Source: Mycolicibacterium mengxianglii
Lineage (GTDB): Bacteria; Actinomycetota; Actinomycetes; Mycobacteriales; Mycobacteriaceae
NCBI RefSeq assembly: GCF_015710575.1
Contig: NZ_CP065373.1
Location: 372,001-436,000 of the forward strand
Length of the DNA stretch: 64,000 nucleotides
Reading direction: 5' to 3'
The notes below the pieces were generated by a model, which worked only from the letters and a program-made list of their open reading frames with translations, searched no databases and was not told where the DNA came from. Below are positions 35,691-46,962 of the stretch, piece after piece (within the stretch, counting starts at the first letter, position 1; the number at the start of each line of letters is the position of its first letter). The position numbers and the translations under genes are program-made.

Positions 35691-37526
35691 TCAGAAGGCG
35701 GCTTCGTCGAGCTCCATGATGTCGTTGTCCAGGTTCTCGACCACCGTCCGGGTGCTGGTCAGCAGCGGCAGGAAGTTCTTGGCGAAGAACGAGGCCACGG
35801 CGACCTTGCCCTCGTAGAACGACTTCTCCTCGCCGGTGGCGCCTGCGTCGAGCGCCGCGATGGCGACGGCCGCCTGGCGGGCCAGCAGCCAGCCGATCAT
35901 CAGGTCGCCCACGCTCATCAGGAAGCGCACCGAGCCCAGCCCCACCTTGTAGATGCTGGCGGTGTCCTCCTGCGCGGCCATCAGGTAGCCGGTCAGGGAG
36001 GCGGCCATGCCCTGCACGTCCGTCAGCGCGGTGGCCAGCAATTCGCGCTCGGCCTTGAGTCGGCCGTTGCCGGACTCGTTCTTGATGAACTGCTCGATCT
36101 CGCCTGCCACGTGACCCAGCGCCACACCCTTGTCCCGGATGATCTTGCGGAAGAAGAAGTCCTGGGCCTGGATGGCGGTGGTGCCCTCGTACAGCGAGTC
36201 GATCTTGGCGTCGCGGATGTACTGCTCGATCGGGTAGTCCTGCAGGAAGCCCGACCCGCCGAACGTCTGCAGGCTCTCGGTGAGCTTGGCGTACGCCTGC
36301 TCGGATCCGACACCCTTGACGATCGGCAGCAGCAGGTCGTTGACCTTCACCGCCAGCTCGGCGTCCACCCCGTGCAGCACCTGGGCGACGTCGGCGTCCT
36401 GGAAGGAGGCGGTGAACATGTACAGCGCGCGCAGTCCCTCGGCGTAGGCCTTCTGGGTCATCAGCGAGCGGCGCACGTCCGGGTGATGGGTGATGGTGAC
36501 GCGCGGCGCGGTCTTGTCGGTCATCTGGGTCAGGTCGGCGCCCTGGACACGGTCCTTGGCGTACTCCAGCGCGTTGAGGTAACCCGTCGACAGCGTGGCG
36601 ATGGCCTTGGTGCCCACCAGCATCCGAGCCATCTCGATGACGTCGAACATCTGCGCGATGCCGTCGTGCACCTCGCCCACCAGCCAGCCCTTGGCCGGCA
36701 CGCCGTGCTGGCCGAAGGTCAACTCGCAGGTGGTCGAGGCCTTCAGGCCCATCTTGTGCTCGACGTTGGTGACGAAGGCGCCGTTGCGCTCGCCCAGCTC
36801 GCCGGTCTCGGGATCGAAGTGGAACTTGGGTACGAAGAACAGGGACAGACCCTTGGTGCCGGGGCCTGCGCCCTCGGGGCGGGCCAGCACCAGGTGGAAG
36901 ATGTTCTCGAACATGTCGTCGGAGTCGGCGGAGGTGATGAACCGCTTCACACCGTCGATGTGCCAGGAGCCGTCCTCCTGTTTGACCGCCTTGGTGCGGC
37001 CGGCGCCCACGTCTGAGCCCGCGTCGGGCTCGGTGAGCACCATGGTCGAGCCCCAACCGCGCTCAGCGGCGAGGATCGCCCATTTCTTCTGCTCTTCGGT
37101 TGCCAGCTTGTAGAAGATGCTGGCGAAGCCTGCGCCGCCGCCGTACATCCAGACGGCGGGGTTCGCGCCCAGAACGTGCTCGGCCAGCGCCCAGACGATC
37201 GCGCGGGGCACCGGCGTACCGCCGAGCTCCTCTTCGATGCCGACCTTGTCCCACTCACCGTCTTTGACGGCCTGGACGGACTTCTTGAAGGCCTCCGGAA
37301 GCTTCACGGAGTGGGTTGCGGGATCGAACACCGGCGGATTGCGGTCTGCCTCGACGAACGATGCGGCGACCGGGCCTTCGGCCAGACGGCTCATCTCGTG
37401 GAGCATTTCCCGCGCCGTGTCGGCGTCGACATCGCTGTAGCTACCCTGGCCCAGGGCCTTGTCGATGCCCAGTACCTCGAACAGGTTGAATTCCTGGTCG
37501 CGCACGTTGGACTTGTAGTGGCTCAC
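35691..37526 (-). CDS. fadE5: Acyl-CoA dehydrogenase FadE5
   Basis: 611 residues, the same length as Mtb Rv0244c. Domains: extended N-terminus, ACAD core with [17 protein letters not shown] and [13 protein letters not shown] (FAD/substrate region), [17 protein letters not shown] followed by the catalytic-type YEGT motif with Glu and IQAQDFF, then a C-terminal helical extension. FadE5 desaturates a broad range of acyl-CoAs and is the main beta-oxidation dehydrogenase described in mycobacteria. GTG start. A palindrome TTAC-N6-GTAA lies 69 bases upstream. Confidence 0.95.
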   Translation of the reverse strand: MSHYKSNVRDQEFNLFEVLGIDKALGQGSYSDVDADTAREMLHEMSRLAEGPVAASFVEADRNPPVFDPATHSVKLPEAFKKSVQAVKDGEWDKVGIEEELGGTPVPRAIVWALAEHVLGANPAVWMYGGGAGFASIFYKLATEEQKKWAILAAERGWGSTMVLTEPDAGSDVGAGRTKAVKQEDGSWHIDGVKRFITSADSDDMFENIFHLVLARPEGAGPGTKGLSLFFVPKFHFDPETGELGERNGAFVTNVEHKMGLKASTTCELTFGQHGVPAKGWLVGEVHDGIAQMFDVIEMARMLVGTKAIATLSTGYLNALEYAKDRVQGADLTQMTDKTAPRVTITHHPDVRRSLMTQKAYAEGLRALYMFTASFQDADVAQVLHGVDAELAVKVNDLLLPIVKGVGSEQAYAKLTESLQTFGGSGFLQDYPIEQYIRDAKIDSLYEGTTAIQAQDFFFRKIIRDKGVALGHVAGEIEQFIKNESGNGRLKAERELLATALTDVQGMAASLTGYLMAAQEDTASIYKVGLGSVRFLMSVGDLMIGWLLARQAAVAIAALDAGATGEEKSFYEGKVAVASFFAKNFLPLLTSTRTVVENLDNDIMELDEAAF

Positions 37527-37594
37527 GTGTTTCCTCCTCGATGAGATCCCACTGGGGCTGATAGAAAGCTTTTCCGGTTGGATACTCGCATAAG

Positions 37595-37608
37595 TTACCC
37601 ACCAGTAA
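37595..37608. promoter_or_regulatory. Palindromic operator candidate TTAC-N6-GTAA
   Basis: GTTAC-N6-GTAAC, 69 bases ahead of the fadE5 start. It shares the fixed bases and spacing with the palindrome between fabG4 and fadA2, which suggests one regulator for both promoters. Confidence 0.5.
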
Positions 37609-37620
37609 CCGTGCCAACTA

Positions 37621-37632
37621 TACCGGCCGGTA
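37621..37632. promoter_or_regulatory. 12-bp perfect palindrome upstream of fadE5
   Basis: TACCGGCCGGTA, fully symmetric, 12 bases beyond the TTAC-N6-GTAA site and ending in the same GGTAA sequence type. It may be a second operator half or an independent site. Confidence 0.4.
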
Positions 37633-37950
37633 ACCCAAACGCAAGTCAGTGTGAGCTAGTTGTGTGCGCTAATCAACCCACCGGTTGGCTAGGCCGCGGA
37701 TGGGGTTTGCTCAGACCCCTGAATCCGCAGGCCGGGGCGGGTTAGCGGGGCGCGATGGAGTGCGCGCAGCGGCGTGGAGAACGGGCAATATGAGCGCGAC
37801 GGTCACCCGGTCGCTACGCGCCTTCCCGGGCTTGACGCCCCCCGCCGGCGTCCCCGCCACCGCGACCGACGTGCCGCTGCGATGGTCGCCGGACTGGCAC
37901 TTCCGATCACCACGATTCCCGGCGCTGAATATGACGCGGTGATCGCGTAG

Positions 37951-38448
<498 letters not shown>

Positions 38449-38470
38449 ATCGCCTCAGGCGCCACCCAAG

Positions 38471-38626
38471 TCAGGGTTTGGAGGCGAGCTCGTCGCGGTA
38501 GCCCTGGACCCGCCGATCGAGTTCCCGCGCATCGTCGTCCCGGCCTTCTTTGCGGGCGAGTTCAGCCCGGAGGCTCAATTGCCGGATCGCCGTGCGAATG
38601 TCGTTGACGCTGGTGGTTACTCGCAT
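38471..38626 (-). CDS. Small helical protein of unknown function
   Basis: 51 residues. A highly charged, probably coiled-coil protein: IRTAIRQLSLRAELARKEG, then a DDDAREL and YRDELASK end. ATG 38626 is preferred over ATG 38644 because AGAGG lies about ten bases ahead of it. No domain recognised; charged heptad-like spacing and mycobacterial composition make a real small gene likely. It is convergent with the flavin reductase and upstream of sdhB on the same strand. Confidence 0.6.
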   Translation of the reverse strand: MRVTTSVNDIRTAIRQLSLRAELARKEGRDDDARELDRRVQGYRDELASKP

Positions 38627-38738
38627 TTTCAGGCTGCCTCTCATCGGTGACTGGCCGCTACGACGAGACTACGCGCGATTCCTGCCGATACCAGGGGGTT
38701 GAGTGTGAATCCGCGGCGTACTTCCGGCAGGCCCATGG

Positions 38739-39488
38739 TCATCGCCGGAAGAGCTTGTTGCCCAGCCAGACGATCGGGTCGTACTTACGGTCGGCCACGC
38801 GCTCTTTCATCGGGATCAGCGCGTTGTCGGTGATCTTGATGTGTTCGGGGCACACTTCGGTGCAGCACTTGGTGATATTGCAGTAGCCCAGTCCGAACTC
38901 GTCCTGAGCCATGTCCTTGCGGTCCAAGGTGTCCAGCGGGTGCATGTCGAGTTCTGCCACCCGCATCAGGTACCGCGGGCCGGCGAAGGCTTCCTTGTTC
39001 TCTTCGTGGTCACGGACGACGTGACACACGTTTTGACACAGGAAGCACTCGATGCACTTGCGGAACTCCTGTGACCTGTTGACGTCTTCCTGCTGCATTC
39101 GGTACTCGCCCGGCTGCAGTTCCTTGGGGGGCGCAAATGCCGGGATCTTGCGGGCCTTCTCGTAATTGAAGGACACGTCGGTCACCAGGTCGCGCATCAC
39201 GGGGAAGGCGCGCAGCGGCGTCACGGTCACCGTCTCGTCCTCGCCGAATGTCGACATCCGGGTCATGCACATCAACCGCGGTCGGCCGTTGACCTCCGCT
39301 GAGCACGACCCGCACTTGCCGGCCTTGCAGTTCCACCGCACCGCCAGGTCGGGAGTCTGGGTGGCCTGCAGGCGGTGGATGATGTCGAGCACCACTTCGC
39401 CATCGTTGACCTCGACTGTGAAGTCCTGCAATCCACCACCGGTGTCGTCGCCACGCCAGACGCGAAGATGCGCTTCGTAGGCAGCCAT
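38739..39488 (-). CDS. Succinate dehydrogenase 1 iron-sulfur subunit (Rv0247c-like)
   Basis: 249 residues. The 2Fe-2S cysteines are in CKAGKCGSC and RLMC, and the [4Fe-4S]/[3Fe-4S] set is in CIECFLCQNVC and CNITKCCTEVC. The subunit passes electrons from the flavoprotein to menaquinone. It is third in the Sdh1 operon, with one base between its start and the stop of the flavoprotein gene. Mtb order Rv0249c-Rv0248c-Rv0247c is preserved; Rv0246 is missing. Confidence 0.95.
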   Translation of the reverse strand: MAAYEAHLRVWRGDDTGGGLQDFTVEVNDGEVVLDIIHRLQATQTPDLAVRWNCKAGKCGSCSAEVNGRPRLMCMTRMSTFGEDETVTVTPLRAFPVMRDLVTDVSFNYEKARKIPAFAPPKELQPGEYRMQQEDVNRSQEFRKCIECFLCQNVCHVVRDHEENKEAFAGPRYLMRVAELDMHPLDTLDRKDMAQDEFGLGYCNITKCCTEVCPEHIKITDNALIPMKERVADRKYDPIVWLGNKLFRR

Positions 39489-39489
39489 C

Positions 39490-41433
39490 TCAGCCCTTCC
39501 GTTGGGGATGGTTGGTCAATTCACCGTCGGTGTAATACTTCTCGAGCTCGTCGAGTTCGAAGCACTCCAACAGGTCATCGCGCATCTGCACCTGTTCCTC
39601 ACGTGTCACGGTCACTCCCGGGACCATCGCGTCGACAGTGGCGACGTCACTGCTGCGGCAGACGAGCAGCGTGTTGCGCCATTTGGCGTCCATCTCCGGG
39701 TAGTCGTCGCGGGTATGGCCGCCGCGACTCTCGGTGCGCTGCAACGCCGCTTTGGCCACACATTCGCTGACCAGCAGCATGTTGCGCATGTCGATGGCCA
39801 GGTGCCAGCCCGGGTTGAAGGCGCGGCCCCCTTCGACGGTGACGTTCTGGACGCGCTGACGAAGCTCGTCGAGCTTGGCCAGGGCCTCCTCGATTTCTTC
39901 TTCCTTGCGGATGATGCCGACCAGGTCGTTCATCGACTCCTGCAGTTCGGCGTGCAGGGTGTACGGGTTCTCCGGGTCGGGGTGTTCCTGGAACGGCGCC
40001 AGCGCCATTTTTGTGGCCTCGTCGACGGCCTCGGGCGAGACCGAGGGCCGATCCGTCAGCGACCGCACGTAGTCGGCGGCGCCCAATCCGGCCCGTCGGC
40101 CGAACACCAACAGATCGGACAGCGAGTTTCCGCCCAACCGGTTGGAGCCGTGCATCCCGCCGGAGCACTCGCCGGCGGCGAAGAGTCCGGGGGTGGCGGC
40201 AGCGCCGGTGTCGGGGTCGACCTCGATGCCACCCATCACGTAGTGACAGGTGGGGCCGACTTCCATCTCGTCCTTGGTGATGTCGACTTCGGCGAGCTCG
40301 ATGAACTGGTGGTACATCGAGGGCAGCCGGCGCTTGATCTCCTCGGTCGGCATCCGGGAGGCGATATCGAGGTAGACCCCGCCGTGGGGCGACCCGCGGC
40401 CGGCTTTCACCTCGGAGTTGATGGCACGGGCCACCTCGTCGCGGGGCAGCAGGTCAGGGGTGCGGCGTGCGGAGTCGTTGTCCTTGAGCCACTGGTCGGC
40501 CTCTTCTTCGGTCTCGGCGTATTGGCCTTTGAACACCGAGGGGATGTAGTCGAACATGAACCGCTTGCCCTCGGAGTTCTTCAGCACCCCGCCGTCACCG
40601 CGCACGCCCTCGGTGACCAGGATGCCTTTCACCGACAACGGCCAGACCATGCCCGTCGGGTGGAATTGGATGAACTCCATGTTGATCAGGCTGGACCCGG
40701 CCCGTAACGCCAGGGCGTGCCCGTCGCCGGTGTACTCCCAGGAATTCGACGACACCTTGAACGACTTGCCGATGCCGCCCGTCGCCAGCACCACCGCCGG
40801 TGCCTCGAACAGCACGAAGTTACCGGTCTCGCGGTAGTAGCCGAAGGCGCCGGCGATCCTGCCGTCGCTGTCTTCGGACCCGCCCACACCCCTGTCGAGG
40901 ATCAGGTCGGTGATCGAGCATTCATGGAAGACCCGGATCCGGGCGTCGTAGTCGCCGAGTTCGCGCATGTCCTCCTGCTGCAGCGACACGATCTTCTGCT
41001 GCAGGGTGCGGATGATCTCCAGACCGGTCCGGTCGCCGACGTGGGCCAACCGTGGGTAGGTGTGGCCGCCGAAGTTGCGTTGGCTGATCCGGCCGTCCTT
41101 GGTGCGGTCGAACAGTGCGCCGTAGGTCTCCAGCTCCCACACCCGGTCGGGTGCCTCCTGCGCATGCAGTTCGGCCATCCGCCAGTTGTTGAGGAACTTC
41201 CCGCCGCGCATGGTGTCGGCGAAGTGGATCTGCCAGCTGTCTTTGGCGTTGGCGTTCTTCATCGAGGCGGCGCACCCGCCCTCGGCCATCACCGTGTGCG
41301 CCTTACCGAACAGCGACTTGGTCACGACCGCCACTCGCAGGCCGCGCTCCCGGGCCTCGATCACCGCTCGCAGTCCCGCGCCGCCGGCACCGATCACGAC
41401 CACGTCGTAGGAGTGCCGTTCCAGCTCAGCCAT
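39490..41433 (-). CDS. Succinate dehydrogenase 1 flavoprotein subunit (Rv0248c-like)
   Basis: 647 residues. FAD-binding VVVIGAGGAGLRAVIEA at the N-terminus; SLFGKAHTVMAEGGCAAS, with the His that usually carries covalent FAD; VLATGGIGKSF; and the active-site CSGGMHGSNRLGGNSL. It oxidises succinate to fumarate in the TCA cycle and respiratory chain. ATG 41433 is preferred to a TTG one codon upstream, with GAGG ahead of it. In operon with the membrane anchor and the Fe-S subunit. Confidence 0.95.
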   Translation of the reverse strand: MAELERHSYDVVVIGAGGAGLRAVIEARERGLRVAVVTKSLFGKAHTVMAEGGCAASMKNANAKDSWQIHFADTMRGGKFLNNWRMAELHAQEAPDRVWELETYGALFDRTKDGRISQRNFGGHTYPRLAHVGDRTGLEIIRTLQQKIVSLQQEDMRELGDYDARIRVFHECSITDLILDRGVGGSEDSDGRIAGAFGYYRETGNFVLFEAPAVVLATGGIGKSFKVSSNSWEYTGDGHALALRAGSSLINMEFIQFHPTGMVWPLSVKGILVTEGVRGDGGVLKNSEGKRFMFDYIPSVFKGQYAETEEEADQWLKDNDSARRTPDLLPRDEVARAINSEVKAGRGSPHGGVYLDIASRMPTEEIKRRLPSMYHQFIELAEVDITKDEMEVGPTCHYVMGGIEVDPDTGAAATPGLFAAGECSGGMHGSNRLGGNSLSDLLVFGRRAGLGAADYVRSLTDRPSVSPEAVDEATKMALAPFQEHPDPENPYTLHAELQESMNDLVGIIRKEEEIEEALAKLDELRQRVQNVTVEGGRAFNPGWHLAIDMRNMLLVSECVAKAALQRTESRGGHTRDDYPEMDAKWRNTLLVCRSSDVATVDAMVPGVTVTREEQVQMRDDLLECFELDELEKYYTDGELTNHPQRKG

Positions 41434-41480
41434 CAAACCTCACTCATCTTTTGTGAACTATGTGTTGATGAAAGTAATTG

Positions 41481-42299
41481 TCAGCCAATGAATCTCAGGT
41501 CCGAGATGGTGCCGCTGGCCACCAGCATGACGTAGAAGTCGGTCAGCATCAGGGTGCCGAGGGTGATCCAGGCGTACAGCTTGTGCCTGGTGTTGAGCTT
41601 GCTGACCTGTGTCCAGAGCCAGTACCGCACAGGGTGTTTGGAAAAGTGCTTGAGCCGGCCACCAGCGACGTGGCGGCAGGAGTGGCAGGAGATGGTGTAG
41701 GTCCACAGCAGGATCACGTTGGCCACCAGGATCACGTTGCCCAGCCCGAACCCGAATCCTGTCGGGGAGTGGAATGCGATGATGGCGTCATAGGTGTTGA
41801 TCACCGAAATGATGGCGGCGATGTAGAAGAAGTACCGGTGGGTGTTCTGGATGACCAGCGGAAGCCGGGTCTCCCCAGTGTATTTCGCGTGCGGTTCGGC
41901 CACGGCGCAGGCGGTCGGCGCCTGCCAGACCGATCGGTAGTAGGCCCCGCGGTAGTAGTAGCAGGTCAGTCGGAACAACAGCAGGAACGGCAGGGACAAC
42001 GCGGCGTAGGGCAGCCACCACACATCAGGAAGGAACTGTCCGAAGTGGCTGGCTTCCGGCACGCACCCGGTGCTGATGCACGGTGAGTAGAACGGAGTCA
42101 GGTAGTGGTATTCGGGGACGTAGTAGTTGTTCTGCATGAAAGCCCGCACGGTCGCGTAGACAACGAAGGCGGCAAACCCCAGGTCGGTGACGATCGGTGA
42201 TTTGAGCCAGTTGTCGGTGCGCAACGTGCGCTGGGCGATCTGAGCGCGCCCAGGGGAGAAGACTCCGCTGCGACGGCGGTCGGATGTGGGCGCGCTCAT
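41481..42299 (-). CDS. Succinate dehydrogenase 1 membrane anchor (Rv0249c-like)
   Basis: 272 residues, about five transmembrane helices, with paired His residues in the helices (TYTISCHSCRHVAGG and others) that may ligate heme. A single larger anchor replaces separate SdhC and SdhD in this Sdh1 type. It is the first gene of the operon. A short loop rich in Tyr (NNYYVPEYHYLTPFYSPC) contains Cys residues of unknown use. Confidence 0.9.
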   Translation of the reverse strand: MSAPTSDRRRSGVFSPGRAQIAQRTLRTDNWLKSPIVTDLGFAAFVVYATVRAFMQNNYYVPEYHYLTPFYSPCISTGCVPEASHFGQFLPDVWWLPYAALSLPFLLLFRLTCYYYRGAYYRSVWQAPTACAVAEPHAKYTGETRLPLVIQNTHRYFFYIAAIISVINTYDAIIAFHSPTGFGFGLGNVILVANVILLWTYTISCHSCRHVAGGRLKHFSKHPVRYWLWTQVSKLNTRHKLYAWITLGTLMLTDFYVMLVASGTISDLRFIG

Positions 42300-42375
42300 C
42301 TCGTGGCTCCTGCATCGGGGCGGGGGGCTGACCCGCCGCTGGTGTCGGTGTTACCCAGCCCGATGAGCGGTGGAC

Positions 42376-42675
42376 TCATCGGGTGCGGTGGTGGCCGCCC
42401 ACGCCTTCGTCGTCGACGTCCCGCCAAAAGTCACTGTCGTACTGGGTGTCCGGGATCCCGATCTTCTCGCCGGCGTGCTGAACCACACAGCGGGCGAGGT
42501 CCAGATCGTTGGCGTCGAGGTCGAGCAGTTCGACATCGTTGAGGATGCGCTCCGCGTCGAGAACGATGCGGCGCATTGCCGGGCTGTCGCCGTAGCGGCT
42601 CCGCAGCGAGGTGACGCAGCGGCGCAAACCGCCGATCAGATCGTGCAGTTCGGTGAGTTCGGTTGTGCTGGACAA
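42376..42675 (-). CDS. Rv0250c-like small protein
   Basis: 99 residues, helical and acidic (LTELHDLIGGLRRCVTSLRS, ILNDVELLDLDANDLDLARC), no membrane segment. TTG 42675 is preferred over the longer ATG frame because a near-perfect AAGGAGGT lies six bases ahead; this also gives the Mtb length (97). It directly precedes the Sdh1 operon on the same strand, so a link to it is likely but not shown. Confidence 0.85.
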   Translation of the reverse strand: MSSTTELTELHDLIGGLRRCVTSLRSRYGDSPAMRRIVLDAERILNDVELLDLDANDLDLARCVVQHAGEKIGIPDTQYDSDFWRDVDDEGVGGHHRTR

Positions 42676-42823
42676 GTGACCTCCTTGGCCGGAAGTGTCA
42701 TGGATCACATTACGACACCCCATGCTAGCCAGTTCACTAACGGAACGTGACCCCCGTCACGTATCGGAATGCTATCGACGGCACAGCGATTTGCTAGAGC
42801 TACACCCACCGACAGGAGATCTG

Positions 42824-43591
42824 ATGAGCCACACATCAATCGAGGCGCTCGCCGAGAAGGCGAATACGCTGCTGGAACTGCACAAGCCGGGCGACCCGGT
42901 GGTGTTGCCGACGGTCTGGGACGCGTGGTCGGCGGCGCTGGCGGTCGACGCGGGTTTCACGGCACTGACGGTCGGAAGTCACCCGGTGGCCGACTCCATC
43001 GGCAAGCCCGACAACGAAGGCATGTCGTTCGACGATCTGCTGACGCGCGTCGCACAGATCACCGACAAGGTGGACGTCCCGGTCTCGGTGGACATCGAAT
43101 CCGGGTATGGACTGCCCGCCGAAGAGCTGATCGCCGGGCTGTTGCGCGTCGGGGCGGTGGGTCTCAACATCGAGGACACCGTGCACAGCGAGGAAAAGCG
43201 ATTGCGTTCCTCGGGTGAGCATGCGGCGTTGGTGGGCGCGCTGCGTGCGGCGGCCGACAGCGCCGGCGTACACGTCGTGATCAATGCGCGCACCGACCTG
43301 TTCCTACGACAGGACGGTGACGAGGCTGATCGGGTGGATCGCGCGATCGCGCGGATGGCCGAAGCGGCCGAAGCGGGTGCCGACAGCCTGTATCCCGTCG
43401 GCCGGCACGATCCGGACACGCTGCGGCGGTTGACCTCGGAGCTGCCCCTTCCGGTCAATGCGATCGCGCTGCCGCAGGAGGACGATCCGGCGTCGTTCGG
43501 TCCGTTGGGCGTGGGCCGGATCAGCTTCGGGCCGTTCTTGCAGGCGGCGCTGGCGGTGCGGGCGCAAGAGATCCTCGGGCGCTGGAGCTGA
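42824..43591 (+). CDS. Isocitrate lyase/PEP mutase family protein
   Basis: 255 residues, TIM-barrel of the PEP mutase/isocitrate lyase superfamily: LPTVWDAWSAALAVDAGF, VDIESGYGLPAEEL (metal-binding acidic), GLNIEDT and VINARTDLFL. It lacks the KKCGH-type catalytic loop of true isocitrate lyase, so a C-C lyase or oxaloacetate-like activity on another 2-oxo/hydroxy acid is more likely. ATG 42824 follows CAGGAGA at seven bases. Its convergent partner hsp20 is separated by a long perfect hairpin. No Mtb counterpart at this position in Rv0250c-Rv0251c. Confidence 0.85.
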   Translation: MSHTSIEALAEKANTLLELHKPGDPVVLPTVWDAWSAALAVDAGFTALTVGSHPVADSIGKPDNEGMSFDDLLTRVAQITDKVDVPVSVDIESGYGLPAEELIAGLLRVGAVGLNIEDTVHSEEKRLRSSGEHAALVGALRAAADSAGVHVVINARTDLFLRQDGDEADRVDRAIARMAEAAEAGADSLYPVGRHDPDTLRRLTSELPLPVNAIALPQEDDPASFGPLGVGRISFGPFLQAALAVRAQEILGRWS

Positions 43592-43596
43592 ACGCG

Positions 43597-43634
43597 GAGA
43601 AGCCCCTTTCTGACGTGTCAGAAAGGGGCTTCTC
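43597..43634. terminator. Bidirectional terminator, 18-bp stem
   Basis: Perfect 18-bp arms (43597-43614 and 43617-43634) around two central bases. It lies between the convergent PEP-mutase-like and Hsp20 genes; an exceptionally stable hairpin. Confidence 0.9.
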
Positions 43635-43640
43635 GTGCGG

Positions 43641-44099
43641 TCACTTACTTTCGATCGCTATTCGCTTCGCATCGGGTACCGCGGGCTTTGCGTGCGCCCC
43701 GGCTACCCGAATGGCGAGCACCCCGGCGTCGTAGGTGGCGGAGATGTTCTCTTCGGTGACGTGCTCAGGCAGGGCGAACGACCGACGGAACGAGCCGTAA
43801 CGGACCTCCCGCAAGGTGCGGCCTTCGCTTTCTTCGGAGCGTTCATCACGACGTTCCCCTTGGATGACCAGTTGGCCGTTTTCGATCTCGACGGTCACAT
43901 CCTTGTCGACGTCGATGCCCGGCAGCTCCACCCGCACCAGCGCGTCCTCGCCGTCCTTGACGATCTCGGCGGCCGGGTTGAAGTCGGCCGGAAGTTGTTT
44001 GAACCACTCTTCAGCGGCCGCAGGCCCGAAGAATTCGCGCGCCCAGCGTTCGGGATTCCAGGCGGGGCGGGACCACAGGGTCATTTGATTGCGGCTCAT
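43641..44099 (-). CDS. Hsp20/alpha-crystallin family chaperone (Acr2-like)
   Basis: 152 residues: N-terminal WSRPAWNPERWAREFFGP, then an alpha-crystallin domain (VRVELPGIDVDKDVTVEIENG, SFRRSFALPEHVTEENISATYDAGVLAIRV). ATP-independent holdase that binds unfolding proteins. Matches Rv0251c in order. AAAGGAG stands ahead of ATG 44099, and a possible ECF-type promoter lies upstream. I did not find the HspR HAIR palindrome in this gap. Confidence 0.92.
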   Translation of the reverse strand: MSRNQMTLWSRPAWNPERWAREFFGPAAAEEWFKQLPADFNPAAEIVKDGEDALVRVELPGIDVDKDVTVEIENGQLVIQGERRDERSEESEGRTLREVRYGSFRRSFALPEHVTEENISATYDAGVLAIRVAGAHAKPAVPDAKRIAIESK

Positions 44100-44155
44100 T
44101 GTGAACTCTCCTTTCGTGGTGTCCGACCGGCGGGCGCCGGTCTCTCACCCGGTAG

Positions 44156-44182
44156 AACGTGAGTCGACCACGCTGAACTTCC
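44156..44182 (-). promoter_or_regulatory. Possible SigH/SigE-type promoter of hsp20
   Basis: On the minus strand GGAAGT, 17 bases, then CGTT, close to the mycobacterial ECF consensus GGAA-N18-20-GTT. It ends about 57 bases before the start codon. Short motifs of this kind occur by chance, hence low certainty. Confidence 0.35.
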
Positions 44183-44255
44183 GCTTGGCCGTTCGCCGGG
44201 AGCGAACACGGACGGAATCGACCGGGCGGCAACCTGATTCGACCATCCGACGGCC

Positions 44256-45398
44256 TCAGGGGGCCACCGGGAGGTCGACGGCCAGGCGATAGCCCCGTTT
44301 GACGACGGTGGCCACGATGTTCTTGTCGCCCAAAGCTGTTCGCAACCGCAGCACCGCGCTCTCGACGGCGTGGGTGTCGGTCCCGGCGCCGGGCATGGCG
44401 GCCAGCAGGTCTCCGCGGGAGACGACGGTGCCGGGCCGCAGCGCCAGTGCTCGCATGACCGCCATCGCCGCCGGTGGCAGGGGCTTGACCACACCGTCCA
44501 CCAACACGCAGGTGCCGCGAATCTCCACCAGATGTCCGGCGGCGGTGAGTACCCGCGATCGCAGGGCCGGCAGCTCATCGGTGATGTGACGGGCCAAGGC
44601 GCCCAACCGCATCCGCTCAGGGGCGGTGGTCGGCACGCCGAGGCGCACCAGCGGGCGGGCGGTCACCGGGCCGACGCACATCGCGTGCACGTTGGTGCGC
44701 AGCGCAGTGATCACCTGATCCTCGAGGCCGAGCTCGCGGGCCCGCATCAGTGTCGCGGCGACCGCGGGCGCCGAGGTGAAACTCACCGCGTCGAACTGCT
44801 GCTCGGCGATCCCGGTGACCAGGGCGTCGAACGCACCGCCAGGAGGCACGGGATGCCAGCGGTACACCCGGATGGGGACCACCTGGGCCCCGGCGTTGCG
44901 CAATTCGTCGAGGAACTCCGGGAAGGGGTCCCATTCGTCGGTCGCACCGTGCAACTGGACGGCGATGCGCTGCCCGCCGACACCTTTGTCCAGGAGGTAC
45001 CGCAGCACGTCCCGCGAGGATTCGGACTCCGGTGACCACTCCTCCCGTAAGGAGGCAGCCCGCAGGGCCCCGGTGGCTTTCGGGCCTCGCGACACGACGT
45101 GGGCCTTCGAGAGCGTCTCGATCAGTTCGTCGGCCAGACCCCAGCCGTCGGCGGCAGCCACCCAGCCCCGGAAGCCGATTCCGGTGGTGGCGACCACGAT
45201 GTCCGGCGGGTTTTCGATGAGCTCCTCGGTGTACCGGAGCAGTTCCTCGTCGTCCGGCAGCGGCACCATGGTGATGGCGGCAGCACTGGCCACTGTGGCG
45301 CCACGACGGCGCAGCAGTGCCGACAGCTCCTCGGACCTGCGGGCAGAGGTCACCGCCACCCGGTAGCCCGTGAGCGGTGTTCCGTCGATCTCACTCAT
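44256..45398 (-). CDS. HemD-like domain fused to winged-helix DNA-binding domain (Rv0260c-like)
   Basis: 380 residues, the length of Rv0260c. Residues 1-265 resemble uroporphyrinogen-III synthase: GYRVAVTSARRSEELSALLRR, VATTGIGFRGW, VSFTSAPAVAATLMRA, VGPVTARPLVRLG. Residues 280-380 form an OmpR/PhoB-type winged helix: VLVDGVVKPLPPAAMAVMRALALRPGTVVSRGDLLAA and RLRTALGDKNIVATVVKRGYRLAV. No receiver domain is present. A tetrapyrrole-sensing or dual regulator is implied by the fusion; whether it still makes uro'gen III is uncertain. Confidence 0.88.
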   Translation of the reverse strand: MSEIDGTPLTGYRVAVTSARRSEELSALLRRRGATVASAAAITMVPLPDDEELLRYTEELIENPPDIVVATTGIGFRGWVAAADGWGLADELIETLSKAHVVSRGPKATGALRAASLREEWSPESESSRDVLRYLLDKGVGGQRIAVQLHGATDEWDPFPEFLDELRNAGAQVVPIRVYRWHPVPPGGAFDALVTGIAEQQFDAVSFTSAPAVAATLMRARELGLEDQVITALRTNVHAMCVGPVTARPLVRLGVPTTAPERMRLGALARHITDELPALRSRVLTAAGHLVEIRGTCVLVDGVVKPLPPAAMAVMRALALRPGTVVSRGDLLAAMPGAGTDTHAVESAVLRLRTALGDKNIVATVVKRGYRLAVDLPVAP

Positions 45399-45478
45399 GT
45401 GACCTGTGCATTCAGCTGACCCCAGGGAGCCACATTATTGCCCCACAGCTTCCCCCGCTGCACCCAAAGTACGCCGGA

Positions 45479-46949
<1,471 letters not shown>

Positions 46950-46962
46950 CGCGGTGGTCCTT

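Noticed and set aside
35544..37016. A 490-codon plus-strand frame across fadE5
   Set aside because: Shadow frame; fadE5 itself is unmistakable on the minus strand.
44100..44255. HspR HAIR palindrome (CTTGAG-type) upstream of hsp20
   Set aside because: I found no CTTGAG/CTCAAG pair in the gap; only an ECF-like promoter candidate remains.
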